From NCBI RefSeq assembly GCF_001949145.1, contig NW_019091516.1, forward strand, positions 479,196 through 543,195: 64,000 bases of DNA, in the 5' to 3' direction. The stretch comes from Acanthaster planci. Its lineage: Eukaryota; Echinodermata; Asteroidea; Valvatida; Acanthasteridae. The notes below the pieces were generated by a model that saw nothing but the letters and a program-made list of their open reading frames with translations, made no database searches and had not been told where the DNA came from. The position numbers were made by a program, and so were the translations under genes. This document shows positions 35,362 to 49,000 of the stretch, one piece after another. How positions within the stretch are numbered: the first letter of the stretch is position 1; each line of letters begins with the position of its first letter.

Positions 35362-37768
35362 TTCTGTGAAGTTAAAGAAATCTGTTCTTCTTAGAATTGT
35401 TGGATACACGTATATGCAAAAATTATTATTATCGTAATTATGTGTTCAAGCACTATCGGTAACTTTTTAACAACCACCTTCTTGTGTCTTGTGCCGTATG
35501 TCACAAATTTGTTAGTTGTCTTCATGGTTTTTTCCACTTGACTACATCAAATTCCGAAAAAAAGGTCAGAAAATGTAAAAAAAAAGGCAATTTCATGATT
35601 CAATCACGTTTACCAACCTAATTTTTGAAACCACTGCATCAATTATTTTAGAAGCCAAGGTTGAAAGATTTATGGAAACCTTTCCTGGGATCATTTTCGT
35701 GCAACTTTCTACTCCTCTTTAATTTAAAAACACCGTATACAATCCTTTTTTTGATGGCTTTCATTGATAAGTGTCCTTTTTAGACATTGAAATTTTTCCA
35801 TAATGCTTTTGACAAATCGTCATCGTTTCACGAAGAGAGTCTCGCCGGAGGGTAAAAACTAAATTTCATGAAAATCGCATTTTTGAAGTAGGTCTCTCTT
35901 TCAAACGCTTATTTCCTAAGTATTTAGCACTCCTTTGACTTAATCGATGATACTTCATGAAAGAAGGGATCTTAAGACACAAAACTACAAAGCAACATGC
36001 ATAGATATCAATGAAAATTGTTAATATTGTAAAAAACACACTTTATCTCTTCTGGAAAACGGCACGCACAGTGTGGACAGCGTGCTTGCGAATAAAATCT
36101 TGTACACTGATTAAACTGATTGTACATAAACATAACAATTTGAACTCTGTTGCTATACATTGTGATTCAGGGCAAACTTTTACATTGCAACCACCATCTC
36201 AGGAATGGACTGGTTCCCTTGTGCCCTTGTGCACAGTGTAAAAGTGTATTGGAGCAAGGCGCCTCATATGTTGAGTTAAGCAAAAGCTTGCCCCAAATCA
36301 CGACGTATAGCAGCAGTGTCTTTAGTAAGGAGAATTTAAATCGTTATGTTCACCCGAATTTAAAGAACTACCAAATTTTAATCAAATTTAATTCGCAGAA
36401 GGCTTATTGTTATATTTGTCAACTCCGTCTTTTCATAAAAACGGCAAAACAAGTTTTGCCATTGGTCTTGTTGTTAAAGCTATGGAAGACATTTTTCTCT
36501 TCATAAAGACGAAAAAATGCGGTTCATTTGAACTTTACCCCATGGAGATCATCGTGATTTAAAATTACGTAGCATTGGTCACTCACACAAAATGGTGCAT
36601 CGGTACACTTCGACATAATACAAAGTGGCATAGGCCTATATGCTTTACATGTGAATTCTAAATGTACATGTGAATTTCAATAGACATTGACCTACGTTTA
36701 GACGCTTCGATGCTATCCGTTTTATAGAGGTTGATACTCTTTCAACGTGTTCATCAAATTGTACCATACCCGCATTAATAATAGTCTCGACAAAACTACA
36801 GAGGACCATAAAACTGACTGACACTTTCATTGGATTAGATTATAAGAGGATGGCTGTCCAAATTGCGGTTGGACACGTATTCGGGCGACACTGGCATACC
36901 AGCAAAATAATTTGTCACGTTCGTTTCTGGAATAATTTATTCCAGTGTGTTTCCTCAGCCTAAATAAGAATAAGGTTATTTACAAGCACTTGTTGATATT
37001 CATTTGCATAAAGAATTTTCTCAGATATTCAAAGAAAAGGATTTAAATTTCTCAGTTAACGCCGAATGAATTCCTTAGTTGCTGGACGGTACACTGCCTG
37101 AGTTCTGCTGAGATCATTGGGTGTGATCCTCGTGAATTATAGGAATTTTGTCAGAAAAATGGAGTGGTCCATCAAACTCACTCGTCTTATGTGAACTTAC
37201 CAGTCCGAATATTGTCTACCAGCTCACACAGGTTTGTTACTGCCTCCCTGTGTTGTCTGACTTTTCAAGTGTGACGGTCAACTGTTGTAGCAACTGATAC
37301 AACAAACGTAGGCCTACGTAAACGTGTAGTGGTATAAAAGTAAACACGAGGTCTGCTGTAGTTAAAATTAAAGGACTGCTATTTCAAGAGAACAATCTGA
37401 TGGTACGTACATGTATAAAACTGAAGTAACGCCCGTGATCTCAAGTATACAGTACCCAGACAGATGGAGAAATGCCATACTCAAAACGATTCACTGGTAT
37501 TCAAGTTTCGCGCCTGAAAGGTTAGGATCTCAAGACCTCTGCTGGAGGGGGTAACGCAATCTCGTATATAGCTGAGGTGGCCTACACTATGATGACATTA
37601 TCTTCAGTGTTCAACCACACATGTCCAAAACATTTCTGACGAACTTGCACTTACGAAGAAAACTGAGCCCAGAGCTTCAATATTCAGCACTCAGGATCTT
37701 CTCAACACCGTCAAAAAGTCGAACCATTTCCTAATACTGAAGAGGTATACAATGAACTGCACCACACG
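35362..37768. other. Intergenic, no supported gene
   Basis: AT-rich DNA before array gene 5. Short frames at 36011-36506 and 36645-36830 have no domain resemblance and no splice partner. The promoter and 5' UTR of gene 5 must lie toward the right end. Confidence 0.5.
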
Positions 37769-40700
37769 ATGAAACCGCTTCCCCGTCGGCTGATTAAGAC
37801 AATCATCCTGAGCGTTTGTTTCTATGGTTACCTGATGCTGGGAGCGCTCACTTTCCAAGCAACAGAGGCTGAGCCACACCGGAACTTGCTCAAGAAATCG
37901 CGACGACAACTTCTCCGAGCCCTCCAAAACTTCACTGACGCGAACCAAGGATGCGGCGTCGCTATGGACCGTGTCAGGGCCCTGCTCCAGGCGGCCAACA
38001 ACGCGTGGGAGCGGGATGCTTTCCTCGTCGATCCGTCCAATGGTGTCCAACCTGTTTGGAACCTGGTCGACTCAATGGCATTCAGCTTGGCGGTCGTCAC
38101 AACAATAGGTGGGAATGAAGCTGAAGTTTCAACCTAAAATGTCCTTTGTTGGAGCCCTTCATAGCCTGGTCTTAATACCAGGCTTTGGAAAGGAGCAGAT
38201 TTATGGTTGCTGTTAGGGAGAGGGTGCACTGATCTGAAAAAAAAAAAGAAAAATGTAAAAGCGAAAGAAGGGGGAAACAAACGGAAAATATGACATGAAA
38301 GTTGAAGAAAATCACAAACTTTACATGGTTGGAAAAATCCACGATGTTAAATAATCAGTGCTCCTCCTCCCCATCTTTTCCATGAAAAAAAAAGAGATTT
38401 GCCCTTCCCTGGAAAAAAAACCCTGACGACGCCCATGAGTAGATATTAATGTTTTGATGAAAGGATATGGCAAAAATATATAAGTCGGGTAAGGGGAAAA
38501 CCTGTTATCAAAATTAACGTCTCCCCGACGCAAAGTACACTACTTGTCGCAGGCCTCTAGTTTGAATCAAATATTTTTCTTCCTTTTTTGCACAGCGGTG
38601 TCAAGCCACAGTACTTGTTTTCGAACACGATAGATAATGCCAACTACACTTGGAGTATAACATTGTATATAATATTGTAGTTGCGCATTTTCACTGGCAG
38701 TCTGTACATAGCGGGCACGCCTTGTCATTTATGTCATTCATGTGACTTCAAACAAAACAGCAAATTGCAAGATGTACACTGTTAAAATTGTGTTGTGCTA
38801 CAATGCTTTTTCTGTAAAGTGTATCAGTAATTGACAGGGAATCTTTGTAACGGACGCACCTCGTGACTGTACAGTGATTTTTTTGTGTTACAACAGAACC
38901 CCATAAAAAGCTTTGTAATTGTACAATTTTTCTCTGTAACATGAATTAACATTAATTTGCATATTGACTTTGGTGCTCAAAAGCACTTTCATAAAGCTAA
39001 TTTCGCCATTTTTCTCGTGTTTCCTGTTATTGCGAGTAACAGGTAATGTTTTTGTGGAGAAAGAATTTTATTCTGAGTCATCTTGTGTGCCAAAAAATAA
39101 GAACTGCTAAAACAAATATGGTTTTAACTTGCCATCCTGCCAACGGTGACTAAATTCGAAAGACAAAGCGATGCACATATATATAAGCAAGCTGCGTGCC
39201 ATTATAGATCAGGCTAGCAGCAACCATGATCATACTGCATCGATAGGGTGAGGAAATATGTCTTAACACATAAAATATGAACCAAATGTGTCTATGCCAT
39301 CAAAAATGTAAGTAGCAACCTCAACCTTGTAAGCAGGCCTCCTTCACCCTCGTCACGTTGCTTCCACAAGTCAGAAAAACAACGTCTTCGTAAATCCACA
39401 AATAAAAATCTGTTCATGTACAAAACGAGCCTCTGTACATTAACTTCACATTTGTAATAACAATTGCCGTAAGTCAATTCTATGTACATTCTATGTAAAT
39501 GTACAGAAAAATTTTGAACGACAGGCTTTGCTCTTACAGTGACATATATTCATAACACTGTACAGGCCCGTAACTAGGACTTTTCGTGGGGGGGGTGCGA
39601 ATCCTTAACAAAGCGGACCAAGCATAGGGGGATTTCAGGGGGTTACAAGTAAACTCCCGAAGAGGGTATTGACCAAGGCAAAAAGTTCGCGGCATTTGTT
39701 TGCGCAAAATGTTCCACTATGGCTCCAAATCTTTTCTTCAAGTTCCTCAAAAGCAGACCTTTTAGTCGCGTGGGGGCGGACCCCCTCCCCCCAGTTATAC
39801 GTGCCTGCTGTATGCCAAATTATGCTCACAGACAACGTCGGTGTATCCCGCAAATTACAAGTCGTACGAGTCAATTAAGGCCTTACTTTTGTGCAGGTAA
39901 ATAAAAGACAAGACTGGAAATTTTTGGTTTATCCTTCGCATCAGTGCAAATTACACACCGGCAATGCCGAAGTGAAGTCAAGGGCGTGACTAAGGGTCTT
40001 CAAATGGAACAAAAGCATATATCAAGGTCTGTCATTGAAATTATCTTCGTGGAGGACCCTGTGTTAATGGCCATGATGAGCTAAAGGTTACAGTCCAATG
40101 AACAGCTTCAGCAGAAAATAACGTCACAATCATCCCTGCAGTCGACTTTTATTGGCGCATAAAATGTGTCACCCATTCACGCTTGAGCTTATAGCAAGTG
40201 GGCTGAGTTGATGGGTTTACGTCAGACAACTTTACCGTTCATTCCCCCCCCCCAAAAAATCAAATCAACAATCATTGCAAAAAGTTCAGCTATGCTGCAC
40301 GTAAGAAAAGACCATTCCGCTTATTGATGTCGAATAAATTCCGGATTAAGTTGTCATCATTAGTAAAAATTTAACACCAGCAAAATTTTTTACCTTATAT
40401 TTAAATCTATTCCTCTGTGTATTGAAGCCCTTTTCTAGCCAAAATCCATCTAACATTAACAGGTGTCCTCCTTTAAACTTCATGGGGTGTTTCAGTGAAA
40501 TTTGTGACGGTCCGATACAGAATTCTTCCCACCCTTTAGATAAAGAATCCCTTTCAAAAAAAAGGTTGAAGAGTGAACTCGGTTTGAATTTCTTGTCAGG
40601 ATACGGAGATCTAGTACCAAGGACCACGGGAGGCCAGGTGTTCTGCACGCTGTACGCAGCAGCAGGGGTCCCACTATGTTACTACATGCTTATGGTGGTG

Positions 40701-41204
40701 GGTAAGACGTTCCGGACGGCTTGGGTGACACTGTTCAACTGCTTTGCCAACCTGAAACACCGAGTGGGCCGCCGTATTCTGTACCTCATCATGCCCCTCA
40801 CTTCGCTGTGGATCTTCCTGGCTGTCATACCAAGCCTGACGCTGATGCAGACCGAGGGATGGCCGTATCTGACGGCGCAGTATTACAGCTTTGTCACACT
40901 TAGCACCATCGGCTTCGGGGACGAGCAGCCCCGTAGAACCTCGCCGTATACTGGCTACGCCTACTCCATCAAAGTGATATTTATCGTGTACATTCTGCTA
41001 GGCCTAAGTATCATTTCCATTACCTTCTCCGGCGTGTCGATGGCACTCAGCGAGTTTCGAGAGAAGACAAAAAGGAAAAGGAAATGCGCACTGCACAGAG
41101 AACAGATTGAAGACCACGTAGCTGTTACTAATGACCCTAGTGTCACCCCCCTATCCTATAGGCAAAGGGTACCGATTCAGTCAGCGGTAACGAGTGAACT
41201 CTGA
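37769..41204 (+). CDS. Two-pore-domain K+ channel, array gene 5 (314 aa)
   Basis: Exons are 37769..38108 and 40600..41204, with the same phase-1 intron in the first Gly of filter 1. The donor is GTGGGA and the acceptor TTGTCAG. The first ATG gives MKPLPRR. Protein order: M1 about 10-31, NFT glycosylation site at 54-56, cap Cys62, P1 VVTTIGYG (GYG 114-116), M2 about 126-150, M3 about 173-196, P2 STIGFGD (GFG 218-220), and M4 about 238-260. The tail is short and basic (EKTKRKRK), contains LSYR as in genes 2 and 3, and ends in TSEL, a class I PDZ-ligand pattern. At the end of M2 it has VVGKTF, where genes 1-4 have VGDT. The 2491-bp intron is the longest in the array and carries two repeat insertions. 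The TALK/TWIK-like call rests on pore and P2 sequence. Confidence 0.92.
38477..38534. repeat. Solo end of the 35014-35361 element family
   Basis: GTCGGGTAAGGGGAAAACCT, then GTTATCAAAATTAACGTCTC, then CCCGACGCAAA. This joins the inner arm and outer end seen separately in the other copies. It lies in the intron of array gene 5. Confidence 0.7.
39563..39807. mobile_element. 245-bp TIR element with 5-bp flanking repeat
   Basis: The left end CAGGCCCGTAACTAGG and right end CCCAGTTATACGTGCCTG are inverted and imperfect. CTGTA occurs immediately outside both ends (39558-39562 and 39808-39812). G/C homopolymers lie just inside each end. It is non-coding and sits in the intron of array gene 5. Confidence 0.6.
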
Positions 41205-43048
41205 GCCAAGGTGTGTAGCCAATATACACGCGTAATACAGGCGACTGCTCTGAAGTTAAAATGCCGAGTTATAACCATGAACGATAACGACAGCAAACGT
41301 GATTGCAAGGGGAAGGGTAGCATTAAATTGATCGACGTGGCTCCAACGAGCTGGAAGTACCTGTTGCCAACCAGGCATAACCTACATTTTCGTTTTGAAG
41401 ACGGCTTTGCCGAGAAACTTGGGGCATGGTTCTTCTCTTTTGCCCTATAGCTGGTCAGATGAGCGGCCCAAAGGGGTTATCCCCCCGGGGAAAATTTTTG
41501 TTTCAACTATTAATGAAAGGCGTTAGGGGAACTTTAATTTCCCATCTTGCGAAAGCGTGTTTAAGGGCTGCATTCTTCCGATGAGCAATTAACATTTTAT
41601 CAAAAAATTCCTAAACTTGTTATTGCCCCCAGGAAAAATGTCTCCCCCCCCAAAAAAGTTGGTCCTGGACCTCCCCCCCTTTACATTAGCAGTGATTAGG
41701 CAGGTACATGACATGGCTATGAATACTTTTTGTGACAAAACACAACCATTGAGATAAAGTATTTTGCAATTTTGGTTTTAATATAACTTTGACAGATTAC
41801 ATTCTATATGTCCCACTTCTGAATTTCATTACAAAATTTTCTATTTCAAGCTGTGGACAAAGCATGTATACATTATAGTACCCACCAAATATTGGCTTAT
41901 CTCAAGCACGTTTACAAAGCTGTAAAAGCTATAAGGACAAACATTTAAAAAATGAAGCACTACCAAGCCAGGTCCAATGTCCATGTCCTACCATGCCAAC
42001 ATGGCCTATGATCTAGCAACACATGGAATATGATGATTGTATAAAGTACTGAAATCTACGTAGGATAAGCCTTGGACAAGGCCTTGTTTTTTTCTATAAT
42101 GCTTGAAAGATTCACAGTCTTACACATTAGGAAGAAATGTACAAACTCATGGTGAATTTAAACTCTCAAGTAAATGAAAACTGCATTCTAATAGCAAAAC
42201 AACTGCCATATTCTGACCTTAAAACTTCTACAGCAAAAAGTCCAACTATCGTCTCCGCATTTTAAAACTAATTTCCAACCTGACTTACTATTTTGTTTCA
42301 ATTCTCAAATCAAACTGACAAATGCTGCTCTGATGGCTCATTTTGTGTCACTCTCTCAAATTACAGTTATGACCATCTTGACCGTAACTGCTCAACTTTT
42401 AAAAATGAACACTTCAAAATATGGTAAACCCGACACACGACTATGAAAACTGCTGTATGAAAAGATATCTAACTAATAGGTTATGTTCAACATGTTTGCA
42501 GTAATAAATGTTTTCATTAATTGGTCTCAAGTTTAAGATGCCTTCATCTTATCGATGAGAGTGCAGCAAAAGTGTTATGAAAAGTATTTTATGACGATTC
42601 ATCTTTCAGATAAGAGTAAGTTTTGTGAGTTGTCATTGTGTACTCGTGTACATGAATGTTGCGAACTACATAAATGGTACATGACACTGAGACTAATCAC
42701 AGCACAGCTCTAATAACTAAATTCTTTAAAAAAAAAGAACAAATAAAATCACTGACACTTTTTACACTCTTGTGTTACCAATCGACTAATTAACAATTTT
42801 GCATTACACGCACAAAATAGCCACAGAATATGCAGTCTGCTCATAATGTCGGATCATTTTTCAGGCTGATTACTTCTGGCACGTGGAACACCGCAAAGAG
42901 CTCCTGTTATCTTTCGTAGTTCATTAATCTGGTCTTTTGGAACTTTCAACCTTCTCATACATCCTTTGAGAGTAAAGCACAACCTCTGGAATGCATTTGT
43001 TATACACCCTGTGCCAGCCGTGTTACTTTTCCTCCGCCATCATCTCGT
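41205..43048. other. Convergent intergenic region between array gene 5 and the EPHX4-like gene
   Basis: It contains the 3' UTRs of two genes that point at each other. The left third (41460-41700) has C/G homopolymers. The remainder is AT-rich. No exon is supported. Confidence 0.5.
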
Positions 43049-46000
43049 TTACTTGCCACTAAGGAATTCCCTCATGTGCTTGTTGACTGCCTCCGGGGCA
43101 TCCTGCTGCACCCAGTGGCTGGCTCCCGGCACGATCTTGATGGTCAAGTCCTGGACATACTTGCCTGTGCCGTCCAAGAGCTTCAGGGTCAGGGCCTTGT
43201 CTTGGTCACCCCAGATGATGAGGGTAGGGGTGGACATGGATGACTTGATGCCGACGCGGTAACGAAAAGCAGCTCGGTAGTAGTTGATCATCCCAGTCAG
43301 GCTACCTGGTGGTGAGAATGGAAAACGATTACCTCCACTGGGATTTGCCACTGGATGATGATTATGCAAATTGGTAACTTTTCAATAAATCATGGCGTAA
43401 GCGGCACCCCAGATAGTGCTAATATCAAATACCACAGTATGGGTGGTGACCAATGACAACAATACACTAATACGGGCAAATTTGTAACATTCTAGTTGCA
43501 CTTGTTGACGGTATCCGTGAAAGTTAATTCAACAAAACTGTAGATCTTGTACCTTAAGGCAAAATTTCTGGGAACACAAACCTGAATATCACTCACTCAT
43601 AAGGGTGATGACGGTAAAGATACTGATAATTTTGTAAACCTTCTCACAGGTTTCATAAAAGAGAGAGCATTGCTATTAAACCATTTTGCATATCCAAACC
43701 CTGTTTCGCCATTGAGCATCATGTGAGGTGACTGAAATGCATCTGCACATACACTGCATTTATACTACTTCAATAAATATCAAGTCAGCCATTCACACTG
43801 TTCTAGTCTCCATGTTGCCAGCATCCAGGGTGACTTAGGGACAGCAACCAGGGTACAATGTGGTTAGGATGTTCAAGGTCTGAGCCTAGCATATCGTATC
43901 GTGCTTGCACAGACCGGCTTCTTTTTCTCCCCAACTCTGGGGAAAAAATCTTCTTTTTTGTCTCCTTAGAGGTCAAAACCACCTCTGGGAGAATTGTGAA
44001 TGAACAAGCCGGTAAACAAATGTACAAGAAATATGAATCAGCTAATCAAAAACGAGCAAGCAGCTGGATTTCCAAGCTGCACTCGTCTTTTTCCAGAGTA
44101 ATTTTAATTTGTTAGGGCATACACGTACAGTACAGCCATACATGGAAAAGAGAGGGCAGTAGCTGATCCGGGTAAAAGTTACAATTCTAAAAAAAAAATT
44201 AAAGGTCTATTAAACAGTCTATTCATTGTTATTTGTGCATTAAGTTCGTTTGAGGCAACAACAGTGCTCAAAATGTAAAGACGGGTGCCTGACAACTAAC
44301 CCTGGGGGGGGGGTTAGTTCAGGCTAACCCTGGGAGGGTTTAGTTCAGGCTAACCCTGGGGAGGGTTTAGTTGAGGCTAACCCCAGGGAAAGTTTTGTTC
44401 AAGCTTACCCTGGGGAGGGTTTAGTTCAGGCTAACCCTGGGGAGGGTTTAGTTCAGGCTAACCCCAGGGAAAGTTTAGTTCAAGCTAACCCTGGGGAGGG
44501 TTTAGTTCAGGCTAACCCTGGGGAGGGTTTAGTTGAGGCTAACCCCAGGGAAAGTTTTGTTCAAGCTTACCCCGGGGAGGGTTTAGTTCAAGCTAACCCT
44601 GGGGAGGGTTTAGTTCAGGCTAACCCTGGGGAGGGTTTAGTTCAGGCTAACCCCGGGGAAAGTTTAGTTCAAGCTAACCCTGGGGAGGGTTTAGTTCAGA
44701 CTAACCCTGGGGAAAGTTTAGTTCAAGCTAACCCTGGGGAGGGTTTAGTTCAGGCTAAGCCCGGGGAGGGTTTAGTTCAGGCTAAGCCCAGGGAAACTTT
44801 AGTTCAAGCTAACCCTGGGGAGGGTTTAGTTCAGTGAATGCTGTACATTCTGAAATGAACAATATTCTAGGATTGTTGTTTCAAATTAACAGTTGGTGAG
44901 TCTTATTTTGAATAGTGCCTACTTTCAACCAAACAAATTTTCATTCAGCCAATTGTGGTTATGCAATGTTGCACGCACTGAACCGACGAGCTATAATAAG
45001 CGTCTGTGAGCGTGCGCCCTGTCACTGTTTGCTCCCACTTGAAAACAAACTGCTACTGGCAATTTCCAGGAAATGTGTCTTTAGACGCATCATCAGAAAT
45101 TGCCTTCTTTCATTGTTTTCTCAAAAATAACAGCATACCAGAAAGCATAGTTTCACAAGGAGTTTAGTCCCATAACTGTCTTTAAACAACTTGTACTTTA
45201 CAACGGTAATTTTGTCAGTTGCTTTTTCGATAGCTGCAAATGAAGGACTATACCTTTAAGCAATAACCTATGTCATATTTCATCTGAAATTTTGAATGTA
45301 TAAACTTATCCACAAAGGCACTTTTAAATGAAATTTGATTTCACAGTTTGCATAACTTCAATCAAAAATACCTACTACCACTACTACCTAATGAATCACG
45401 TTATAGGAGTTTATGTCACAAAAGTAAATACAAACCCAGACAAAAGGCAAATAGTTATGACAGTGATATGATAAAGAAACACCTTTGCTCATGAAACCGA
45501 CCCATACTCCTGGAGGTCAACATGATGACAGATTAAGTAAACATGACGCCGACTTGCATCACCTCCGTATTATTGAAAATCTTTCCAAACATCAGATTTG
45601 TAAAATCAAAGATGATTTCAAATGAGCCGGTCAGCAGGTTTTCCATTTCCAAAGAGTCCCATAAAGAGAGAGGAAAATGAAATAAAACTGGCAGATGTGG
45701 ATCTCATTGTGCATGTTTGTGGAGATGCAGGTTCAGCTTTGTTAGTTTTTCCTCTGTGTTGCTGGAAAACAGGCTGGTTTCAGGTCAGCAAAATCAATCA
45801 TATGGTTAATCTATTCATGTGTCAGTTACATGCACATGCACGTGGTTGCATTTTTCTATTTGGTTAATCAAAACCACTTTTCAGAGGGAACACTTCTTAT
45901 ATCCTAAATCTACAACGTTATACATATAGTATGGCACTTCTCTTTAAAAGCCGTGGGATGAACACACGTAGACTGGCCTATTTAGTTGGCAAGTGGGTGG

Positions 46001-49000
46001 CTAGACTTGGTGCCAAGTTGGTAGTTCATTCAGTTTGGTGCTCCACACATGACCCACACAGTATACATGTACATGTGTGTATACATGCATTTGCACAGGG
46101 ACGCTGGTTGTCTTGTCCCCAACACGAGGATGACTGACTATTCAATTACCAACTTGGAGCCTTTTTCGGTTTTGAACATAACACATGAGAATCGCTAGTA
46201 GGTTTTACATGAGCACTCTGATTGGTCTCTCTAGAAAGAGATATTTCTATGAAGATATCTCTGTTAGAAATAAAGATATCTCTTTTTCACTATAAATTGT
46301 TAGCTTTGCAAGTATAGAAATAGAGGTATCTTTCTTTCAGGAATAAATGTTAACTTTGCACGCCATACAAGCTGGCTGTGCGCCACCTCAAGCAGTACAT
46401 GCTGTGCGTGCACCAATCTCCATATAAGAAGATTGTTGATGACTACTCATGAGAGGAACATTCCATACCATGGCCAGGGGGGTATTTGAAAAAAAAAAAG
46501 TCAAATTGTTAAATAAAATCATGAGAAATTTATTATTTAAAGTTTGTTTTGACTTTGTGACTCAAAGGGTATTTATGACCAGCTTGACCAGTCTTAAGCA
46601 TTCATTTAAGCATGTTAAGATTGGCAATGCTCAGGATAGAAGTTGATAATGTCCCTCGTCTTCAGCTTGGTCATTCTCAGCATACATTTTCCTTATTGGT
46701 CCTTAGACAAATGCTTAAGACTGACCAAACACATTTTTAATCCTCTGTTAAACTAATTTGAAATAATTGCCTGTGTAATATCTGTATAAAGACTCATTTC
46801 TCAGACGTGCTCCAGTACCTTATCAATACCATGACATTGTCAAGTGGAAAATCAATGGAAATCTGGACCGTAAACCAGCATTTGTGCTGAGTCATTTGAA
46901 TTCTGTAACAACTATCGGCTGATGTCAATGTTTTAGCACTTGCTTTCGTTCATGCAGGTCAAAATGCTTACTGAATGAGTTCTACCCCTTGGTAGACTCT
47001 GAGCAGCACCATCGAGGTAAAACCCTTTGTTTAAAGGTTAAAAGAGCCAGAAAGACTGATGAGAAATGTGACCAGCGCATGTACCTTTCCGAGAGGCACT
47101 GTACTTGAATGCCTCGAGGTCTTCCTTGCTCATGTTCTCCTTGTTTTGGAGGCCCATTCCATCTCCCAGGAAGCAGCCAGAGATCAAACCATAGTCATTT
47201 ATCCAGCCGTTCAGCTCTGGAAGGAATGGTAGCTGGAAGAAGAACATGTACCTAGTGGACAACAGGAGAACAGTTTTTATGTAAACAAAGGTGCCTGTCC
47301 TTCAAGCTGCATTCAAGGTTTTCAAGCCAATTTGATGTGATTCTCATTCTACAACTGTTGCATGTACATGTAACTTAAAAAACTTGTGCACTATCATGCA
47401 GCTTTGTGTGTGGCTATATTACAAGTACATGCTTTTTGCAGTGCAAGCCATGTGCTGGTTGAAATAGTTCACGTCACATGATCAGTAATTCACCAATCAG
47501 ATGACTGGGATCTATTTGGGCATACCACATAATGGAATGATGATCCAAACCGAGTTGACTTCGCAGACATTAGTCTAGCCTCTTGCTGAGAATCACTTTG
47601 CCACTTTTTACCAGCGTCTCTAATCTTACCAGGAAGCCAGGAGTTGCTTCAAGTTGCCTCCTTCGACAGAGTCCGTGAAGCAGCGAGGGTGGGGTATGTT
47701 CATCACGATTAACTTGTCCACGATATCTGGATACGTAGCAGCCACATACCAAGCTACGAGTCCACCCCAGTCATGGGCCACCAGGGTGCAGGAATTGTAG
47801 CCCAAGCCAGACACCACCTCTTTTATGTCCTCTGCACATAGAAATGACAGCGGTTTCATTTCTGCCCCCAAAACCATTTAAAGGACTTCTGCCCAGAGCT
47901 TGCATGTATGGTCTAATAAGAAATCAACTGTCAGATGCAATCAATCACGGTGACATTAGCCAGGCTGTTCATCAGGACTTTAGTTTGTCCCTGTCCATTT
48001 GGCAGGCTCCAAGCTTTGATGAGTGAGCCTTGCCTACATGCACATCCCTCCTGAGAACGTCAACAATATTAAATCGCAGCTAACCAAAAGCTCTGTAATT
48101 ATGAGTGGGTTCCCCAGAGGAAAAGCTGGCAGGTTGGTGTTAGGATAGTCTGATTCAGCCTTGAGCCACAAAGAATCCGTTTATTTACCAGAGTTCCTCA
48201 CCTACTAGTTTCTTCAAAGAGTAGTTAGCAACACCACTTGGTATGTCTGAGTCACCGTAGCCCCGCTGATCAATCGCAACAACCCTGTGGTTGCATAAAA
48301 GTAGCAAGAAGTTAACTGACTACGAAATAAACTTTACCCTTATCTTTCCATCAACTTAACATAATGTTTGCACAACAAACATATACATGTACAAGCATAA
48401 AGTGAAAAGAGGTGTCTCACTTAACATTGACAAGATTGGGACAGTAATTTTTGCAGAAGGTGCATTTGAGTAAATAATGATGCACGATTCCTCTCAACTC
48501 CTAAAATTAGACCGTGATTAACCAAAGACCAATCCATTGCCCATTACAATGCTTTCACTGGTCATATGTAGTAGCCCCAATCGACGGCCAAAAGCGAAGG
48601 CTATACCGAACATCCCATCGATCATTAAATATTCAAATATTATTTTTGAATTTGAATATTCAAATGCAAAATTTATGAAAAGGGAGAATTTTCTTTTGTT
48701 TTAAATGAAAAAAATTGCACTATGGGAGGCTTGTTCCAAGCAGATTCAAACGAAAAGCGACCGAAACCTTACAATTTAAAAAGCACATTACTCATAAAAA
48801 ATGTAAAAGGAATATACATTTTCAACAGGAAAAGAAGTATTATTCATCTCTTAACTCTTACTAAATTCATGGCTGGAGACACTCATAGATGTGAGAAGCT
48901 ATTATATTGATCTTAATTTACAATTGTGTGTGTTCTTGCAACTGATTTTGTAAATGGTTTGTTCCACAACAATCTGCCGGTTGGTACAACCGAATATTTG

